From Bolinopsis microptera (lineage: Eukaryota > Ctenophora > Tentaculata > Lobata > Bolinopsidae): a DNA stretch of 64,000 bases. The stretch lies in NCBI RefSeq assembly GCF_026151205.1, contig NC_087075.1, forward strand, positions 6,094,858-6,158,857, read 5' to 3'. The notes beneath the pieces were generated by a model that worked only from the letters and a program-made list of their open reading frames with translations, was not told the DNA's origin and did no database searches. Numbering within the stretch: the first letter of the stretch is position 1; every line of letters begins with the position of its first letter. This document shows, piece by piece, positions 41,101-51,716 of the stretch. The translations under genes were made by a program, and so were the position numbers.

Positions 41101-44100
41101 TCCTGTAAGAATAGTTCCATCCTCCGATATAAGAGCTTCAACCATCTGATCTGATGGGGGTTTGAAAAGCTTATTAAACTTCTTCCAGAACTTTTTTGCC
41201 TGAGAAGTGTTAAGGTCCTTTGTCTTTCGAAGAATAAACTGCTGACATGCCTGCTTTCTTGCTTCCTCAAATTCTTTCTTGGAAGCCTGCAGAGCTTCAA
41301 AGGCTGAGTCAGTATTTCTGGATAGATATGATTTGAGATCCAATCTGAGTCTTTCAGAGAGTAGTGATAGCTTGGGGGTCCAGTACGGTTTGCTGTGTTT
41401 GGAGACACATTTCATTTGGCAGTTTTCTTTTGTGGAAACATCAATAGCTGTGTTAATGGCCTCCAGCAGTTCCTTGATAGTCCCATCAGTAGCTAAGCTG
41501 TAAATTTTTTCAATTTCCAGGTCAAGCTCTATGTCTCTAGTCCAGTTGAACCAGTCCATTGATTTAAGGTTATACTTCTTAACATTCTCTGACCTGATTG
41601 CGACAGGTTGTACTTGGATATTGATTGAGATTGGGACATGACCTCTCAGGGGAGCCCCACTGTACAAATTAGCAAAATGATCTGCAATTGGATGATCTAG
41701 ATATTTATCAAGTTGAGTGGATGTGATAAAAAAGTCGATATGACTGCTACCATTCCTTGCCAAAAATGTACTTGAGGAAGATGCATGCACACAGAACTTA
41801 GACCAGTCTAGATGTTCTTCAATATATTTTCCGTACTTATTTACCACAGTATCATTCCAAATATAATGGCGAGCATTAAAATCCCCCATAGCAATCACAC
41901 CTGCACATTTGTAAAACCTACTCAGTTCATTTGCCTTATCAAGCATTACCAGCATCTCTTTGACACCTGATAGATAGTCTAGTTTCAGGTAAAGGTTCCC
42001 AATTATGTACCTCTTGCCGTTCCAAGATAATATTCCCCAAACCGAGTCAATATTGGATGAAATATGTGAGATAACAGGAAGCTGTGTGAACATGACTTCT
42101 TGTTTAACAATAATTGCACATCCTTTGTTGCTATTCTTATTTGTATCTTCAAAGGTTTTCATGTTGGTTAGTGATTTCCACTGGCTGCTACTACCAGTCT
42201 CCTGCACACCAAAAAGAAGAATGTTGTTATCAGACGCATACTTGCTTAGCATCATGTTGCTTCTTTGAGATAGACCACAGATGTTTATTGTGCAGAATTT
42301 TCCAAGCACAGTGTTATTTTCAGCATTTCCGATTGAGTTATGATTTTTGATCATAATGCATCATGGGAGAACTTAGCCAATTTCTCTTTGTACACTGCAC
42401 AGTCAAAAGAACCTGCTTGATGATCTTCCTTGCAATGTGCACATTTGAAGCCACTAGTTATTGGACAGCTATTGCTTTCATGGTTTTCTGCACATTTACC
42501 GCACTTAGCTGGTTTGGTACAATATCGGTGAATATGTCCCCAACCTTGGCACTTATTGCACTTGATTACCCTAGACTTTCTTTTGTACTCTTCAACTATG
42601 TAGCGTTGATGGCAAAACTTTATCTTGTCTGTTATAACTTTTGTCATTGCTTCTCGTGATGAAAATTCTAGTTTGATCATTCCATTGAATGATTTATCAG
42701 ACCTCTTCTGTTGAAATTCACACTTAGTGATTATACCAGGGTAATTCTGCATAATATCCTTCTTCATATCATCCTCGTTGTGATCATCATACACATGCTT
42801 AACCATGGCAACAGTGTTATAGTCACCTGGTATTTTCATACCTTTATTACCACCAAAATGACTGGTTTTCCAGTTAGACTGCACAGTTTTAGCTGTGTTT
42901 TCATCCTCAAATTCAAATGTGATGGAACCTGATGCCGTTAACCTACAATGTTTGATCACCATGCCTTGGTAATGCTGATTAAAAGCCTTACGAATATCAC
43001 GACTAGTCCTTATGGTAGTATCTTCTGGTCGGATAACAACTCTGGTACGTTTGAGTCGCTCAACATCGTCAGAGTCCTGTTTAGCTTTTGAAATCGATTT
43101 CAGACCCTCCATGACCTTTTGTGGGATAGGACTATGTTTGGAGATACCGTTTGAAACAGCTGCACTGTATAATGGTCCTTTATTTGCTGCCTGTTTTAAC
43201 TGTTTCTCGACAGTGGTAACTTTTACGGTAATAGCATCCACTTTACGCTCCATACGCTTCAACTTGGATAGAGCACTACCATAAACTGAGTTACACGGGG
43301 GGCACAGCACCTTAATGTATGTTGGAGAGTCACTAAGTGCTTTAAACAGGCTGAGACTAATGGGCTTTTCTGTGCAGTTGGTGTGAAAATACCAACCACA
43401 TCCACTGCATTCAATGCCAAGACCTGATGTATCCGAGTTATTTGTAACCTCTTTACAGCAAACAGAACATGGGTACATCACCTTACCCGATTCTGATTTA
43501 GCAAAAATTCCTTTTACCGTTCCATCTACTGATTCGAAATCAACAAATGTACCTTTTTTATCAAATACTGCCAAAGTGTTATCATTATCATGGTTACCAA
43601 TTCCTCTTGTGAAGACTTTGCTGCTGCGAAGAAGTTTGCGCTTTCCATCCTCGTCATAGCCCTCTGGAGCAGTCAGCTGGAATTTGGATAAGACACTATC
43701 AAGCTGAGGAGAGGTTAGTTCAGTTAAAATTAACTTTATAGGAGTAGCCATTCCGAACGCTGTCCAAAGTATGTGTTGATCCAAAGATGTCGAAACAAAA
43801 TTGAGAAAGATTTAACCCACCGGAGAGGTTCCGACTTGTGGGTCGGACTCCCTTTAAAGATTTAGATGAGAAGTGAAGAAAGGTCTTCAGTGACTGGTCT
43901 GGAGGCCTTGTCTGGTCAGAGCCACCGTTATAGCTTGTTTACGATTCCACTACTTGTACATTTCACATACCTCAAATTATTTGTTATATAGTAGTGTTGA
44001 AAGTATTAATAAGTAACAAACACGAATTAATCAATTTATTGATGTTACGTGATGATTCGAGTATCAAGAAGGTATCGTCTAAATTGACAAAAAGGAACAT

Positions 44101-44322
44101 ACAAGAGAGAGATAGGATGAAAAACAAACTACCTTACACTCAATTTGGGAGTAAAACATTGTAGAGGGTAAAACAGCAGATGGATGACATCATTATAACA
44201 TTAACTTAAAATATTACTCACGAGGTAGTCCAGGTTTTGTAGAGCCAGGTACTGTCCCATTGGAGCGGTCCGTAGATCTTCTTCATAGATTGAACAACTG
44301 CGTAGCGCAACAACATCTCTAT
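38110..44322 (-). CDS. last three exons of an unidentified gene, product with one membrane segment near its C-terminus
   Basis: Minus-strand exons 44222-44322, 38579-38604 (a 26-base microexon) and 38110-38275 join in phase. The first reads RDVVALRSCSIYEEDLRTAP then MGQYLALQNLDYL. The microexon gives FHFETSRDW across its junction. The last gives ANVAYLFVATFGGALIMSTY, a likely transmembrane span, then DPLKGKMLGDPKHYPEH and a basic tail ending KRFLGSEV. Acceptors are CGTTCATAG, TTCAACCTCAG and TTTTTTCAG; donors are GTGAGT and GTAAAG. The intron between exon 44222-44322 and the microexon contains the whole non-LTR retrotransposon. Exons further upstream, one of which must end at phase 1, were not found. 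The last exon alone could be misread as a 60-residue gene from ATG 38292, but that ATG lies in the splice acceptor. Family unknown. Confidence 0.55.
38896..42354 (-). CDS. retrotransposon ORF2: AP endonuclease and reverse transcriptase
   Basis: 1,152 residues. An APE-type endonuclease fills about residues 20-255: NICGLS, VQETG, the Asp-Asn pair in MGDFNARH, SHIDFFITS and the His in RGHVPISI. The reverse transcriptase core lies at about 540-800, with YRPISISSYVGKLFERIL, FIDFEKAFDSVW, YGLPQGSVLSPILF and the catalytic FADDGT box. The C-terminus has a Cys/His cluster (SPLCICGSDEQTALHLLSSC) as in jockey and CR1 elements, and no RNase H was recognised. The enzyme nicks target DNA and primes cDNA synthesis there. 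Start ATG (42352-42354) overlaps the ORF1 stop TGA as ATGA, so translation is probably by termination-reinitiation. Confidence 0.95.
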   Translation of the reverse strand: MIKNHNSIGNAENNTVLGKFCTINICGLSQRSNMMLSKYASDNNILLFGVQETGSSSQWKSLTNMKTFEDTNKNSNKGCAIIVKQEVMFTQLPVISHISSNIDSVWGILSWNGKRYIIGNLYLKLDYLSGVKEMLVMLDKANELSRFYKCAGVIAMGDFNARHYIWNDTVVNKYGKYIEEHLDWSKFCVHASSSSTFLARNGSSHIDFFITSTQLDKYLDHPIADHFANLYSGAPLRGHVPISINIQVQPVAIRSENVKKYNLKSMDWFNWTRDIELDLEIEKIYSLATDGTIKELLEAINTAIDVSTKENCQMKCVSKHSKPYWTPKLSLLSERLRLDLKSYLSRNTDSAFEALQASKKEFEEARKQACQQFILRKTKDLNTSQAKKFWKKFNKLFKPPSDQMVEALISEDGTILTGNADIEKEMFETFFQAKHIENNIDKFDNAFFQDINKLYDDIKYRNFQPSATEAMADRFTNSSTLYCPVTPWEVSATLKGIQSTAASFDNHEVHQSMLKKLGPIAIHALSKLFTLCLRNGLWLWNDSKIVFLKKDGKSSYSQAGAYRPISISSYVGKLFERILARRLDIYLMKVGLTDVNQEGFSKGKNTIRYLNRLTVGIKGDIIKKLTVLCLFIDFEKAFDSVWKKGLIVKLWRAGVHGCYLKTIDSFLSGRTVCLLINGFLGPVRDCLDYGLPQGSVLSPILFKFFIMDIEAVCSVYQQISVLKFADDGTVKVVGRDLEECLFYLNLAMDSIEYWTSCWRMVINCNKNKTEIICFNCYDHAGVPTSFNLGGKTIQLTDQTRVLGVILDSKLTFKQHSKHVHNNLVYRWVCMSRYANRNWGMNQAVIVRVTKTILFSTLFYGSTIWMNNSNMSDINKLWYRVSKAAVGAVFNVHGAILEVILGVLPLQTLGRIISIKHYLKVLHDSNDIHYDFVKTQLNEKNPTVLCHLREVQKFLQWKAEHFNTEVQACDFGEISHRNLDHILLLSPKTYKYTKGMIQQFTELLWQESLQNLLLMEGWSDIPRVSCNPLPIPFGVSREVEVLVMSLMYKNNLLNSFLFRVDRAAASPLCICGSDEQTALHLLSSCELVDTNLQCQAERIITLCNSGRPIVDLATEQGSIILNCSRDDIFISVCVKIVESEGLNLKRKINLSKR
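42351..43784 (-). CDS. retrotransposon ORF1: PHD-like finger and CCHC zinc knuckles
   Basis: 477 residues. At about 105-165 a Cys/His series (YPCSVCC, IECSGCGWYFHTNC, VLCPPC) has the spacing of a PHD finger. A short coiled-coil-like stretch (KLKRMERKVDAITVKVTTVE) follows at about 172-195. A central RRM-like region (VVIRPEDTT..., ITFEFEDE) spans about 245-400. Zinc knuckles close the protein (CNKCQGWGHIHRYC, CGKCAENHESNSC and CAHCKEDHQAGSFDC). This is the expected order of an RNA-binding ORF1 protein that packages element RNA. PHD fingers in ORF1 are known from CR1-like elements. The frame is intact, and its TGA overlaps the ORF2 ATG by two bases. Confidence 0.9.
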   Translation of the reverse strand: MDQHILWTAFGMATPIKLILTELTSPQLDSVLSKFQLTAPEGYDEDGKRKLLRSSKVFTRGIGNHDNDNTLAVFDKKGTFVDFESVDGTVKGIFAKSESGKVMYPCSVCCKEVTNNSDTSGLGIECSGCGWYFHTNCTEKPISLSLFKALSDSPTYIKVLCPPCNSVYGSALSKLKRMERKVDAITVKVTTVEKQLKQAANKGPLYSAAVSNGISKHSPIPQKVMEGLKSISKAKQDSDDVERLKRTRVVIRPEDTTIRTSRDIRKAFNQHYQGMVIKHCRLTASGSITFEFEDENTAKTVQSNWKTSHFGGNKGMKIPGDYNTVAMVKHVYDDHNEDDMKKDIMQNYPGIITKCEFQQKRSDKSFNGMIKLEFSSREAMTKVITDKIKFCHQRYIVEEYKRKSRVIKCNKCQGWGHIHRYCTKPAKCGKCAENHESNSCPITSGFKCAHCKEDHQAGSFDCAVYKEKLAKFSHDAL

Positions 44323-44324
44323 CT

Positions 44325-45119
44325 ATGAACGATTAATGATTAAGACTCGAATGGATAAGAGGTACAGGTATCATGGAATGTGGTTGAAATTCGACTGCAT
44401 GCACATGTAAATTTATCTCGACATGGTTTGGTCAACTCCGGGCCACATCACCAAATGAATTCCTCAGCTCATACCAGGGATCTGCAACAACCTGACCATT
44501 TATCACCAGAGCTAAGAAATTAATTCGCAACAAGACGGTTAACTCAGCCGGATGATCTAGACCATAATAACATGACCAAGACGAATTCAAATAGCATGTA
44601 TGAAGTACATGCACATAGTGGATTGGACGTATGGTTCAACTGGTTGTGTTCTGAAACAGTATGACATGGGAGCCCGACCAAGAGTTTGTCGGACGGGCAA
44701 GCAAACCCCTCACACTTCAATTCAATGACTCTTTGAGAGTGCCATGAACTGAGGAGTAGCTAGGATCCATTGGATATGTGCGAACTCCTCGGTCGACTCA
44801 GCCGAATGGTAGGAAACTTAAGAAACTTCCTAGGATACCCCTTCTGTACAAACTGAAGACATAGTACTATCAACTGTTAACTATTAACAATGTCAATTAC
44901 CGGTGTACTTCGCCACCAGAACGCAAGTGAGAGGACATTTGGCTATGAAGCTAGGTGACGAACGACATGACAATAGGAAAACAAGTTTTTTGCAAGCAAG
45001 ATGTTGAAGAACATCAGATGCGATGGGCGCTCGATTTTGAATAATTTCATAATAATGATAGCGCCCAAAATGCGCGGCACAAAATCAAAATATATTCTAT
45101 TTTATCATTAATCATCGTT
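44325..45119. other. non-coding stretch, nothing recognised
   Basis: No exon, repeat family or hairpin could be supported. It lies upstream of the exon at 44222-44322 and should contain intron sequence of that gene. Confidence 0.35.
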
Positions 45120-45121
45120 TA

Positions 45122-45978
45122 GTAGAGGCTCTTACGGGCATTGTCTGCTCGATACGTTAGGGACCCCAGATACACCTTACTAGACGTATTTTTGACCGTA
45201 GAATCGATTGAAAGTGGTTTCAAGATGATTGGACTGATTGTTCTGGGGTAAAATTGCAAAAAACCGATTTTTGGGCCAAAAATAGGCCAAAAAACCATGT
45301 TTTTTGATATTTTGAGCAAGTTAATTTTGTTGGCATGTCGGCAAAACTTGCATAAAGATAGCTAAAAGACAGCCGCATAAGATTGTATAAAAATAAAACA
45401 AATCCCTCTATTTGTTCTGAGGTAAAAATCCAAAAAAGTGGTAAAAATTTTGACTTTTTTGCTTTAAGTTTGAATAATTTTTTGCAGTTGTATTAAATCA
45501 ACCCAAAAATAGTCACATCGTGTTTGCCTAAATTTTTCCTTTCCGAGAAGTACCCACTTCATATACTTAATCGAAGTTTGAATATTGTCACTCCGCAAGC
45601 GTTTTTGCCAAATTTTCGACGCGCACTACGCGCAAAAGCATTTAGTTGTTATCAATTGGCACCCGCGCGTTCATCATAAATTTCAAACAGCTATAACTCA
45701 GCGAGATTATGTCCGTTCTAGCTCATATTTTCACACTAAATAGAAAATAATGTGATCTTATTGCTGACAAAATATGGATATAATTACTTTATTTGCCTTA
45801 GAGTAATAGACTGTCAAAGTTTAAAACGCGCATTGGTATAGCACGTGACTAATAAGGCCAAATTTATACTTCTTAACATATTATCGATCCTTAGACATCA
45901 TACTATTGTGTCCAATTAGCGGTTAGGTCTCTAAACTCGTAGCAGAAAACACGTCTTTTTGCCCGTAAGAGCCTCTAC
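45122..45978. mobile_element. 857-bp MITE with perfect TIRs and TA flanks
   Basis: The ends GTAGAGGCTCTTACGGGCA at 45122 and its exact inverse ending at 45978 are flanked by TA (45120-45121 and 45979-45980). TA duplication fits a Tc1/mariner-type parent. The interior is AT-rich without a transposase frame. Confidence 0.85.
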
Positions 45979-46099
45979 TAGTTACTAGCTGTCACATAGC
46001 TGTGTCATCAATATAATACTGTCTTCAAACATAAAAAGTACTATGGAGAACTCTAAATTGAAAATTTTGCACAATGTATAGCAATTTAAAATTGTATCT

Positions 46100-46780
46100 A
46101 GCTTGCTTACTGCTTTCACCTAACCATGTGCTTTCGCGCCGCTGCGGGCGCGCTTGTTTCACAAGTCAAGAGGCGGGCGCGCGCTACTGCAAGTATACTT
46201 TTATGCTTATCGAGCAGAATATTAAAAAACTTTTGTTTTTAAAAAAATCTATCAATGGTTTGGCCCTTCGCGCTACTTCGTAGCTTGATTGACGATGTCA
46301 ATCCGTCGAGATCGTTGCTCTGCGAAGCAGAGCAACGATCGATGCAAGAATGCAAAAATGCAAGCGGTGCGTCGAAGCGGCGAAGTCCTCCAACTTCTTA
46401 GCACTTGCAGTCGAGAAGAAAGCGGCGCGCGCTACTTCGAAGAAATTTAGACGAGTAACATCCGTCAAACATGTAGTCAAAAGATCACGAATCTTGAAAA
46501 TATATCCTTCAGTACACATAAATTGGTATAGTCTAGGACTCGCTTAAGGAATCCTGTAATCGGATCATTACCTAGCTTGTATTGCTTGTACTGCTATTTG
46601 CTTGGAGGACGTGACTTCGCCGCTTCGACGCGCCACGCAAATTATCATTATTACTTTGCATCGAAGATCGATGCTTTGTTGATTCACGATGTCAATCCTT
46701 CGCAGCTCGGTGAGGCATTGACCATTGTTAAGTTGCTCTAACCAGAGCCCTCTCGCTTGCAGTAGCGCGCGACCGCCGGA
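46100..46780. repeat. cluster of GC-rich hairpin/MITE fragments
   Basis: It contains GATCGTTGCTCTGC/GCAGAGCAACGATC (46309-46340, a perfect hairpin), TTGACGATGTCAA (46288-46300), the GACGAGTAACATCCGTCAA end of the TTGAC family (ending 46468) and CTTCG-rich strings. A 41 bp segment at 46733-46773 (TTGCTCTAACCAGAGCCCTC and on) is inverse to 16521-16561. These pieces are shared with the clusters at 15.7-17.2 kb and 28.8-29.95 kb. Confidence 0.65.
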
Positions 46781-46928
46781 GGCGGCAAAGAGGGCTCTAT
46801 CCATGGCCACAAACTGGCACCACAAATCGTGGTGCCAGATTTCCTCCCATATTTCTGATGCCGCGCGGGACGTGTCAGTCATTTTTAGTCATGTCCGTGG
46901 ATTGTGATTGTAATATCGGAAAACAATA

Positions 46929-49900
46929 TTTTCTCATTGGATTTGATTTTTGTAGAGAGCTAATATACCTTCTTTGATCACGCACTCCATTTAACAAATT
47001 TGAAATTTTGCTTGTTCCTTTGTTTGTTGCAATCATTCGGTTGATCATTCGGCGGATGCTCCAAAGGGCCGGGACATCCGGACATATTTTAATGTTAAAT
47101 TCTCAATAACCAGCAGACTTGTTACCAGTTACCTTACTACACTTTTGTCATTTGCAATTGGACTTTAGATTTATTTTCTCATTGGATTAGATTTTTGTAG
47201 GGAGCTAATATACCTTCTTTGATCATGCACTCCATTTAACAAATTTTGCTTGTTTCTTTGTCTGTTGCAATCATTCGGTTGATCATTCGGCGGATGATCC
47301 AAAGGGCCGGGACATATTTTAATGTTAAATTCTCAATAACCAGCAGACTTGTTACCAGTTACCTTGCTACACTTTTGTCATTTGCAATTGGACTTTAGAT
47401 TTATTTTCTCATTGGATTAGATTTTTGTAGGGAGCTAATATACCTTCTTTGATCATGCACTCCATTTAACAAATTTTGCTTGTTTCTTTGTCTGTTGCAA
47501 TCATTCGGTTGATCATTCGGCGGATGATTCAAAGGGCCGGGACATATTTTAATGTTAAATTCTCAATAACCAGCAGACTTGTTACCTGCAGTTACCTTAC
47601 TACACTTTTGTCATTTGCAATTGGACTTTAGATTTATTTTCTCATTGGATTAGATTTTTGTAGGGAGCTAATATACCTTCTTTGATCATGCACTCCATTT
47701 AACAAATTTTGCTTGTTCCTTTGTTTGTTGCAATCATTCAGTTGATCATTCGGCGGATGATTCAAAGGGCCGGGACATATTTTAATGTTAAATTCTCAAT
47801 AACCAGCAGACTTGTTACCTGCAGTTACCTTGCTACACTTTTGTCATTTGCAATTGGACTTTAGATTTATTTTCTCATTGGATTAGATTTTTGTAGGGAG
47901 CTAATATACCTTCTTTGATCATGCACTCCATTTAACAAATTTTGCTTGTTCCTTTGTTTGTTGCAATCATTCAGTTGATCATTCGGCGGATGATTCAAAG
48001 GGCCGGGACATATTTTAATGTTAAATTCTCAATAACCAGCAGACTTGTTACCAGTTACCTTGCTACACTTTTGTCATTTGCAATTGGACTTTAGATTTAT
48101 TTTCTCATTGGATTAGATTTTTGTAGGGAGCTAATATACCTTCTTTGATCATGCACTCCATTTAACAAATTTTGCTTGTTTCTTTGTCTGTTGCAATCAT
48201 TCGGTTGATCATTCGGCGGATGATTCAAAGGGCCGGGACATATTTTAATGTTAAATTCTCAATAACCAGCAGACTTGTTACCTGCAGTTACCTTACTACA
48301 CTTTTGTCATTTGCAATTGGACTTTAGATTTATTTTCTCATTGGATTAGATTTTTGTAGGGAGCTAATATACCTTCTTTGATCATGCACTCCATTTAACA
48401 AATTTTGCTTGTTCCTTTGTTTGTTGCAATCATTCAGTTGATCATTCGGCGGATGATTCAAAGGGCCGGGACATATTTTAATGTTAAATTCTCAATAACC
48501 AGCAGACTTGTTACCTGCAGTTACCTTGCTACACTTTTGTCATTTGCAATTGGACTTTAGATTTATTTTCTCATTGGATTAGATTTTTGTAGGGAGCTAA
48601 TATACCTTCTTTGATCATGCACTCCATTTAACAAATTTTGCTTGTTCCTTTGTTTGTTGCAATCATTCAGTTGATCATTCGGCGGATGATTCAAAGGGCC
48701 GGGACATATTTTAATGTTAAATTCTCAATAACCAGCAGACTTGTTACCTGCAGTTACCTTACTACACTTTTGTCATTTGCAATTGGACTTTAGATTTATT
48801 TTCTCATTGGATTAGATTTTTGTAGGGAGCTAATATACCTTCTTTGATCATGCACTCCATTTAACAAATTTTGCTTGTTTCTTTGTCTGTTGCAATCATT
48901 CAGTTGATCATTCGGCGGATGATTCAAAGGGCCGGGACATATTTTAATGTTAAATTCTCAATAACCAGCAGACTTGTTACCTGCAGTTACCTTACTACAC
49001 TTTTGTCATTTGCAATTGGACTTTAGATTTATTTTCTCATTGGATTAGATTTTTGTAGGGAGCTAATATACCTTCTTTGATCATGCACTCCATTTAACAA
49101 ATTTTGCTTGTTCCTTTGTTTGTTGCAATCATTCAGTTGATCATTCGGCGGATGATTCAAAGGGCCGGGACATATTTTAATGTTAAATTCTCAATAACCA
49201 GCAGACTTGTTACCTGCAGTTACCTTGCTACACTTTTGTCTTTTGCAATTGGACTTTAGATTTATTTTCTCATTGGATTAGATTTTTGTAGGGAGCTAAT
49301 ATACCTTCTTTGATCATGCACTCCATTTAACAAATTTTGCTTGTTCCTTTGTTTGTTGCAATCATTCAGTTGATCATTCGGCGGATGATTCAAAGGGCCG
49401 GGACATATTTTAATGTTAAATTCTCAATAACCAGCAGACTTGTTACCTGCAGTTACCTTGCTACACTTTTGTCTTTTGCAATTGGACTTTAGATTTATTT
49501 TCTCATTGGATTAGATTTTTGTAGGGAGCTAATATACCTTCTTTGATCATGCACTCCATTTAACAAATTTTGCTTGTTTCTTTGTCTGTTGCAATCATTC
49601 GGTTGATCATTCGGCGGATGATTCAAAGGGCCGGGACATATTTTAATGTTAAATTCTCAATAACCAGCAGACTTGTTACCAGTTACCTTACTACACTTTT
49701 GTCATTTGCAATTGGACTTTAGATTTATTTTCTCATTGGATTAGATTTTTGTAGGGAGCTAATATACCTTCTTTGATCATGCACTCCATTTAACAAATTT
49801 TGCTTGTTCCTTTGTTTGTTGCAATCATTCAGTTGATCATTCGGCGGATGATTCAAAGGGCCGGGACATATTTTAATGTTAAATTCTCAATAACCAGCAG

Positions 49901-50405
49901 ACTTGTTACCAGTTACCTTACTACACTTTTGTCATTTGCAATTGGACTTTAGATTTATTTTCTCATTGGATTAGATTTTTGTAGGGAGCTAATATACCTT
50001 CTTTGATCATGCACTCCATTTAACAAATTTTGCTTGTTCCTTTGTTTGTTTCAATCATTCAGTTGATCATTCGGCGGATGATTCAAAGGGCCGGGACATA
50101 TTTTAATGTTAAATTCTCAATAACCAGCAGACTTGTTACCTGCAGTTACCTTACTACACTTTTGTCATTTGCAATTGGACTTTAGATTTATTTTCTCATT
50201 GGATTAGATTTTTGTAGGGAGCTAATATACCTTCTTTGATCATGCACTCCATTTAACAAATTTTGCTTGTTTCTTTGTCTGTTGCAATCATTCAGTTGAT
50301 CATTCGGCGGATGATTCAAAGGGCCGGGACATATTTTAATGTTAAATTTTGAATAACCAGCAGACTTGTTACCAGTTACCTTATTACACTTTTGTCATTT
50401 GCAAT
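46929..50405 (+). repeat. satellite array, 15 units of ~230-234 bp with three-unit higher-order pattern
   Basis: Units start at ATTTTCTCATTGGATTAGAT near 46929, 47173, 47403, 47636, 47869, 48099, 48332, 48565, 48798, 49031, 49264, 49497, 49727, 49957 and 50190. Shared blocks are GGGAGCTAATATACCTTCTT, GATCATTCGGCGGATGAT and ACCAGCAGACTTGTTACC. Unit 1 is most diverged and carries a 12-base repeat (GGACATCCGGACAT). Units 3, 6, 9, 12 and 15 share the pair TTTCTTTGTCTG where the others have TTCCTTTGTTTG; unit 2 also has it. Smaller variants are CCTGCAG versus CCAG and TTACTAC versus TTGCTAC. No frame of note exists inside. Confidence 0.97.
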
Positions 50406-50724
50406 AGTACATTTGTTAAATGTACTATTGTATACTGTTCGATCTGTTGTTTTATACATTTGAGTTCACATTGCACTTTATCAGATCATAATTTCAGTCG
50501 ACTAATATTTTCTTGTCTTAAAACAGCTTATTGTTTAACATTTTACCAATTACTCTGTCTTATTGTGTTTCATTTTAAACTGTTCGATCCGAATTGTGAG
50601 TTTGTTTTATACATTTGAGTTCACAGCTGCACTTTATCAGATTATAATTTCAGTCCACTAATATTTGCTTCTCTTAAATCATCTCATTGTTTAACATTTG
50701 ACCATATTTATTTTTATATATTTA

Positions 50725-51009
50725 TTAGCATAATTTACAGCCATCTATATCTCTGAGAAACACTATCAGTGAACCTACCCCAGTATTGCTGTATTGGTTA
50801 GCAAAGTGAGTGATAACTAAATATGTGAATGACCCCTTACAAAGGATCCTGTACGTGCAGAAATAGTATACATCGAAGTACACACTCATCTGCACACTAA
50901 AGTTACACTCGCTACAGTTCATCTCTCGGATTATTCCAGAATTGCGCGCAAACACACGTGTTGTCTCAAACAGTGAAACAGTCTGTTTCATTGACATGTA
51001 GGTCGACAC
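50725..51009 (-). CDS. possible terminal exon of an unidentified protein
   Basis: An open minus-strand segment ending in TAA at 50725-50727. It reads RVFARNSGIIREMNCSECNF, then VYFDVYYFCTYRILCKGSFT, YLVITHFANQYSNTGVGSLI and VFLRDIDGCKLC. Composition and codon use look coding, with alternating beta-strand-like hydrophobics and several Cys. An acceptor (CTGTTTGAG) may precede it at about 50965, so the first residues may be intron. Upstream exons would lie at higher coordinates and were not found. No family recognised; chance is still possible. Confidence 0.3.
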   Translation of the reverse strand: MSTYMSMKQTVSLFETTRVFARNSGIIREMNCSECNFSVQMSVYFDVYYFCTYRILCKGSFTYLVITHFANQYSNTGVGSLIVFLRDIDGCKLC

Positions 51010-51051
51010 TCTCTCGTTGTGTACGTTTTGAGAACTTTTGTTTAGACTTTA

Positions 51052-51597
51052 GGGGCCATCTACTTGGGACGTCCGTCAAAATTGCAGATTTTCAGACCAC
51101 CCCCGGGGAGCACCCCCTCCCCCTGTCCGGGTGTGTCCGAATTTTCAAACCCCCTCCCCCGGACGTCCGGATTTCCAGCTACTTTAAAGAGTACAAATAA
51201 AACCAACTCAAATTCATTGTTAATAAAATGTGTAGTCACTTAGAATAGACAATAATACATTTAGTGTCGAACAAGTTTAGCACAGTTACATTAAGGTACT
51301 TAAGTAGGTAGCCATCCAATGGAATAAGTTTTAAGGCAGTAGCAGAATATGCGAGTTGTGTCTCGGCTCTCATGAGCTGCTCTGGGAAACGACTTCTCGT
51401 TCAAAATACAGGGATCTAAACTTACTGAGTAATTAGTGTCAAAGAGTTGAAATAAATGCGACTTTTTCGTTAATTCTGCCAAAATTTCCGGACGTCCGGA
51501 TTTTCAGAAACCACTCCCTATCACTGTCCGGATTTGTCCGAAATTCCAAAACCACCTCCCCCTCCCTTTTTGCTGGACGTCCTAAGTAGATGGCCCC
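51052..51597. mobile_element. short TIR element with TTTA/TTAA flanks
   Basis: Left end GGGGCCATCTACTTGGGACG at 51052 and right end inverse GGGGCCATCTACTTAGGACG ending 51597 differ at one of 20 bases. Flanks are TTTA (51048-51051) and TTAA (51598-51601), a TTAA site with one later change. The arms also share CGGACGTCCGGAT strings. A related right end lies at 30028-30058. Confidence 0.75.
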
Positions 51598-51716
51598 TTA
51601 ATATTTTATTTGATGCAGAATAGCTGACAGCAGCTACAATTGTACATTTGACTCAGTCTTTCTGTGCTTTCATATCTTAAGTCTGATATTTACTTTGCTC
51701 CTAAACCTTCTTTTAG

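Larger units (their letters stand above)
38855..43950 (-). mobile_element. full-length non-LTR retrotransposon (CR1/jockey-like), two intact ORFs
   Basis: The element reads on the minus strand: a short 5' leader above 43784, ORF1, ORF2 and a 3' end just after the ORF2 stop, where AGCAAAATT is repeated twice at about 38859-38877. That short 3' tail with a small tandem repeat is usual for CR1-like elements. No LTRs are seen. The exact 5' end and target duplication were not determined; bounds outside the ORFs are estimates. It lies in an intron of the host gene in the same orientation. Both frames are uninterrupted and key catalytic motifs are kept, which points to a recent insertion. Confidence 0.85.

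Noticed and set aside
39089-43659. Plus-strand frames antisense to the retrotransposon ORFs
   Set aside because: Shadow frames of two strongly supported minus-strand proteins.
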